The notes under the pieces were generated by a model, which was not told the origin of the DNA, searched no databases, and worked only from the letters and a program-made list of their open reading frames with translations. A DNA stretch of 19,763 nucleotides, from contig JACMJP010000011.1 in the NCBI GenBank assembly GCA_014380545.1, positions 1-19,763 of the forward strand, written 5' to 3'. Of the stretch, positions 16,420 through 19,763 are shown one piece after another (the first letter of the stretch is position 1; each line of letters begins with the position of its first letter). A program made the translations under genes and the position numbers. This DNA comes from Chitinophagales bacterium (GTDB lineage Bacteria > Bacteroidota > Bacteroidia > Chitinophagales > BACL12).

Positions 16420-18939
16420 ATGAAAATATATTTCCTATTTTTATTTGCCCTTTTTTTTTCTGTAAACAATTTATATTCACAGTCAACACTGCCAAATATA
16501 ATTTTCATAACTCTTGATGATCAAAATGACTATACTGAAGGATTTGATGGCAATCCGCAGGTAGAAACTCCAAACATAAAAAGATTAGAACAACTTGGTA
16601 CAACGTTTTATAATGCATATTGTCCTGCTCCGCAATGCGGACCATCCCGGGCATCCATGATAACGGGTAAAGATGTTTTTTATACGCAAGTTTATAATAA
16701 CACAAGTTATAAATGCAAAACATTCCGGGATAATTTTACAGAAGAGAAAGGCAATGAAGAAATTTTCACGATACCACAATACTTAAAAGACAGTGCAGGA
16801 TATTTTACGTACCATTTAAATAAAGTAATGCACTGCCATGAAAATGCTGCTGATTATGATTCAATAACAACAGACATATGTGAAAAAGGGTTATCGTGGA
16901 ATAAAATTTTTATTTATGATGATTCATCTATTATAAATACGATTGCTGAAGCAAATCTAGGAGGTCCCAAACAATTTCTTTGGTCAGTGATAGATGATAG
17001 TTATGAACCGCAAATGAAAGATTTTGTGATGACGGATTCTGCAATTGCATTTATTAATGCTTATGCAAATGATGCATCTGTTGCATGTAACAAACCATTA
17101 TTTCTTGGTCTCGGGTATTTAAAACCCCATTTACCGCTTTATATTCCTGAAAAATATTTCAGTAGTATGTATGAAGATATCTATAATTTACCTTTTGATG
17201 AACCATATAATTATCCAGTTTATTCATACCCTTATAATGGATTAGTAATGCCACCTCAGCCGGAAATTCCCTACAGTGATTATGATGGACTTCCTGAGAA
17301 TGGCGTAGCAAGATCCTTAGCCGATCCGGGGCTTGAAGGGAGTCTCAGTAATTATATTGAAGGACTAAACCCGTTTCCAACTATTGATGAAAATATAACG
17401 GATGATGTGCGCAAAGAAATATTATTACAAACTATCAGGGCAAATGCAATTCTTGCATACATGGCTGCAATAAAATATACTGATGCACAGATAGGAAGAT
17501 TTTTGGATGCTCTCGAAACACATCCTGAAATTTATAATAATACTATTATAATTTTATTCAGTGATCATGGATTTAGCCTGGGAGAAAAAAAACATTGGCG
17601 CAAAGGAGGATTATGGGAAACAGATATAAGAACCCCATTTCTTTACATTGATTTAAGAACCCCTGAAAAACAAATAAGTGAACGACTTGTGAGTTTAACG
17701 GATATCTTTCCTACTATCTGTGATGTAATTGATATACCATATCCAATATTTAATGATGGCTCAAATTATTTTGACGGTAAAAGCTTATTACCCGTTATTT
17801 TAAATCCTGATACAATTTTTGAACGGCCTGTAATTAGTTCATATATTGAAAAAGAGACAATTGATCAGGGGGGCTGTTTCCCACAATACTCCATTCGGAG
17901 CGAAAGGTTTCACTATATAAAATATCAAACCAATAATGTGTATGGCGAATTGGATTGTGATATAACAAAAAGTATTACTGAAGAAGAATTATATGAAATT
18001 GGAATTAATCGTGAGATAGATCCCTATGAATGGAATAATTTAAGTGACAGTACAGAATTTAATCCTGTTAAAATTTACTTACAGCAATGGCTTCCCGACA
18101 GCAACTTGTATTTACAGGAAACCTATAAGGCAATTATTAATAATAATGTGCTTGATTGTTATTTAAATACATCAGATATTATTCATCTGTCTTTTGATCT
18201 GTACAACCCCGATGGAACATTTTTAAATACACACCCTGCTTCGCTCACATATAATTGGTCGACAAATATAAATGCAGCCATATTTACAGGCGATAATATT
18301 GATATTCCGATATCCGCATTTACAGAAGCAGAACTGGAGAATAAAGACAGGCTTATTATTTATTTAAATATTTATGATGCAGAAAATAAACTTATCGCTT
18401 TTGACATAAAATATTTTTATTTGCATGAAAACAATAAACCATTTGCAAATTATCAAGCATCTTCAAATGGATTAACAGCATGTATTATAAATTATTCTCT
18501 TACCGGTAACTATATTGATACCTGGTGGGACTTTGGAGAAGGAGTTATTATTGATGAGAAAATTCCCGGACCTTATACATTTCAAAATGAAGGGTCACAT
18601 ATAATTAAAAATTATGTGGAATACGGAAATGAAAATTGTATTGAAGTATATGAGAAAACGATCTTTGTTGCGGACACACTTAGTAAAACATTTCCCCTGC
18701 TTATTTTTCCTAATCCTGCTCAACAGGAAATTACAATAAAAATAGCCGATGAATCGGGCAATGGCATAGTAGAAATTTTTAATGCGCAGGGGCAAAGAAT
18801 ATTTTCAGGTGTTTCTTTACAATGCGGATGCACCCGTTTTGAAAAAATAGATGTCTCTAAATGCAGCAGAGGAGTTTATATTGCATCATTTACCGGAAAT
18901 GCAGGAAATGGATCAAACACTTTTGTTATTGAGCGATGA
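16420..18939 (+). CDS. Secreted sulfatase 5 (iduronate-2-sulfatase-like, degenerate PKD, T9SS sorting domain)
   Basis: An 839-residue paralogue: signal peptide about 1-20 (cut before Gln21), catalytic domain about 25-565, Ig-like domain about 578-668, PKD-like about 674-752, T9SS sorting domain about 758-839 (FPNPAQQEITI onward). Active-site residues are Asp33-Asp34, Cys73 in CGPSR, Arg77, Lys135, His138, His237 in LKPH, Asp382-His383 and Lys395. The PKD motif is WWDFGEG, with Glu for the usual second Asp, so this domain is drifting. The sorting domain has a cysteine cluster (QCGCTRF, then SKC) not seen in the others. Only 9 bp separate it from sulfatase 4, so both are surely on one transcript and may be translationally coupled. 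The FGE-like gene follows 66 bp later. Confidence 0.93.
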   Translation: MKIYFLFLFALFFSVNNLYSQSTLPNIIFITLDDQNDYTEGFDGNPQVETPNIKRLEQLGTTFYNAYCPAPQCGPSRASMITGKDVFYTQVYNNTSYKCKTFRDNFTEEKGNEEIFTIPQYLKDSAGYFTYHLNKVMHCHENAADYDSITTDICEKGLSWNKIFIYDDSSIINTIAEANLGGPKQFLWSVIDDSYEPQMKDFVMTDSAIAFINAYANDASVACNKPLFLGLGYLKPHLPLYIPEKYFSSMYEDIYNLPFDEPYNYPVYSYPYNGLVMPPQPEIPYSDYDGLPENGVARSLADPGLEGSLSNYIEGLNPFPTIDENITDDVRKEILLQTIRANAILAYMAAIKYTDAQIGRFLDALETHPEIYNNTIIILFSDHGFSLGEKKHWRKGGLWETDIRTPFLYIDLRTPEKQISERLVSLTDIFPTICDVIDIPYPIFNDGSNYFDGKSLLPVILNPDTIFERPVISSYIEKETIDQGGCFPQYSIRSERFHYIKYQTNNVYGELDCDITKSITEEELYEIGINREIDPYEWNNLSDSTEFNPVKIYLQQWLPDSNLYLQETYKAIINNNVLDCYLNTSDIIHLSFDLYNPDGTFLNTHPASLTYNWSTNINAAIFTGDNIDIPISAFTEAELENKDRLIIYLNIYDAENKLIAFDIKYFYLHENNKPFANYQASSNGLTACIINYSLTGNYIDTWWDFGEGVIIDEKIPGPYTFQNEGSHIIKNYVEYGNENCIEVYEKTIFVADTLSKTFPLLIFPNPAQQEITIKIADESGNGIVEIFNAQGQRIFSGVSLQCGCTRFEKIDVSKCSRGVYIASFTGNAGNGSNTFVIER

Positions 18940-18977
18940 ATTTCAGCTAAAAAACATCCTGTTGGAACTATTCACTA

Positions 18978-18985
18978 TAACTTTG
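18978..18985 (+). promoter_or_regulatory. Candidate -7 box for the FGE-like gene
   Basis: TAACTTTG matches TAnnTTTG exactly, the same 8-mer as before gltX, and lies 20 nt before the ATG at 19006. No -33 element at the usual spacing is clear. No hairpin is seen between sulfatase 5 and here, so read-through from the sulfatase 4-5 transcript is also possible. Confidence 0.38.
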
Positions 18986-19005
18986 TTTTAAGATTTTTTT
19001 ATTCG

Positions 19006-19763
19006 ATGAAAAACATAAAGCACATATTTATTTTATTCTTCACCTTATTATTTATTGCATGCAGTGTATCAAAAACAACTACCGGTATAAATGATAATTT
19101 ATATAAAGGGATGATATTGTTAGCGGCAGGAGAAGCTAAAATTGGAAATAATAGTGGCTTTAGCGGTGAATCTCCAGAATTCATAAAACATATTGATGCA
19201 TTTTATTTAGATGAACATGAAGTAACTGTTGTTCAATTCAGAAAATTTATTGAAGCAACTCAATATGTTACAGAAGCAGAAAGATTTGGTGATGGTGGTG
19301 TTTTCAATATGGAGAACAAACAATGGTATTTACAAAAAGGCGCAACATGGCACCACCCGTTTGGTGCTGATGGGGTTGTTGCTGAAGATGACCATCCCGT
19401 TACTCAGGTCTCATGGAATGATGCCATTGCTTACAGCAAATGGGCGGGTAAAAGGCTACCTACTGAGTTTGAGTTTGAATATGCGGCAAAGAATGCAGGA
19501 TCATCAAATGAAATATATGCATGGGGAAATACGCTTGTAGAAAATAATTTTTACATGGCAAATACCTGGCAGGGGCATTTCCCGGATATGAATTTGGGAA
19601 AAGACGGATTCTTGTATACCTCTCCTGTGGGATCATTCGGAAAAAATACATCAGGATTTGAAGACATGGGTGGAAATGTTTGGGAATGGACAAACAGCTG
19701 GTATCAGCCTCATGAAAATACTATTAATGGAATTATTGATTCATCTTCAAACCTGCGGGTAAT
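19006..19763 (+). CDS. Formylglycine-generating enzyme (FGE/SUMF1-like) lipoprotein, 3' end outside window
   Basis: The first 252 codons are present. FGE oxidises the cysteine of CxPxR in sulfatases to formylglycine, using O2 and copper. Residues 1-19 form a lipoprotein signal ending in FIAC, so Cys19 should be lipidated. The next residues (SVSKTTTG) are not acidic, which argues for anchoring facing the periplasm. The FGE fold follows: ERFGDGGVF (92-100), WHHPFG (115-120), DHPVTQVSWNDA (129-140), WAGKRLPTE (146-154), YAWGN (171-175), NTWQGHFP (186-193), GKDGF (198-202) and GGNVWEWT (222-229). NTWQGxFP with GxDGF is typical of true FGE, more than of the related T9SS lipoproteins GldJ and GldK. 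The two catalytic cysteines should lie a few residues past the cut, so activity cannot be confirmed here. Its place right after five CxPSR sulfatases strongly supports the role. Confidence 0.87.
   Translation, partial: MKNIKHIFILFFTLLFIACSVSKTTTGINDNLYKGMILLAAGEAKIGNNSGFSGESPEFIKHIDAFYLDEHEVTVVQFRKFIEATQYVTEAERFGDGGVFNMENKQWYLQKGATWHHPFGADGVVAEDDHPVTQVSWNDAIAYSKWAGKRLPTEFEFEYAAKNAGSSNEIYAWGNTLVENNFYMANTWQGHFPDMNLGKDGFLYTSPVGSFGKNTSGFEDMGGNVWEWTNSWYQPHENTINGIIDSSSNLRV

Noticed and set aside
19006..19763. GldJ or GldK (T9SS/gliding lipoproteins with an FGE-like fold)
   Set aside because: NTWQGxFP, GxDGF, ERFGD and WHHPFG match true FGE better, and the sulfatase neighbours fit; kept as an alternative until the cysteine region is read.
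1..19763. CRISPR array, insertion sequence, prophage or integrase
   Set aside because: No regular short repeats with spacers, no transposase or recombinase reading frame, and no flanking inverted repeats with target duplications were seen.

Overview
The window looks like chromosomal DNA from a Bacteroidota bacterium, probably an aerobic or environmental one. The evidence is AT-rich coding DNA, no Shine-Dalgarno sequences, several -7 boxes of the Bacteroidota type TAnnTTTG, signal peptides followed by Gln, and large secreted enzymes ending in type IX secretion system (T9SS) sorting domains. I cannot name the genus.

Left part (1-4956) is mostly housekeeping. It holds the 3' end of an amidohydrolase gene, a tRNA-Ser(GGA), and a minus-strand pair encoding a TatD-type metal hydrolase and a NodB-type polysaccharide deacetylase. 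gltX is divergent from the deacetylase gene and is followed by a gene for a very acidic small protein. A convergent trmN6-like tRNA methyltransferase gene lies beyond a bidirectional terminator. The gap between gltX and the deacetylase gene is only 41 bp and carries a -7 box facing each way, so both mRNAs may be leaderless.

Right part (5090-19763) is a sulfatase locus. Five large paralogous sulfatases (830-855 residues) lie on the plus strand. Each has the order signal peptide, iduronate-2-sulfatase-like catalytic domain with an intact CxPSR formylglycine motif, an unassigned Ig-like domain, a PKD-like domain, and a T9SS type A sorting domain. Sulfatases 1-3 form one subgroup and 4-5 another. 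A minus-strand exonuclease III gene (xth) lies between sulfatases 3 and 4. The last gene, cut by the window end, encodes a lipoprotein that resembles true aerobic formylglycine-generating enzyme (FGE). This is the enzyme that would convert the CxPSR cysteine of the sulfatases to formylglycine. Its catalytic cysteines should lie just past the window edge.

Inferred working model: the sulfatases cross the inner membrane by Sec, are matured by the membrane-anchored FGE in the periplasm, and are then moved by T9SS to the cell surface or medium to desulfate a polysaccharide. No SusC/SusD or glycoside hydrolase gene is visible, so the substrate is unknown. Hairpin terminators follow the acidic-protein gene, sulfatase 2 and sulfatase 3. 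This suggests transcription units sulfatase 1-2, sulfatase 3, and sulfatase 4-5 with or without FGE.
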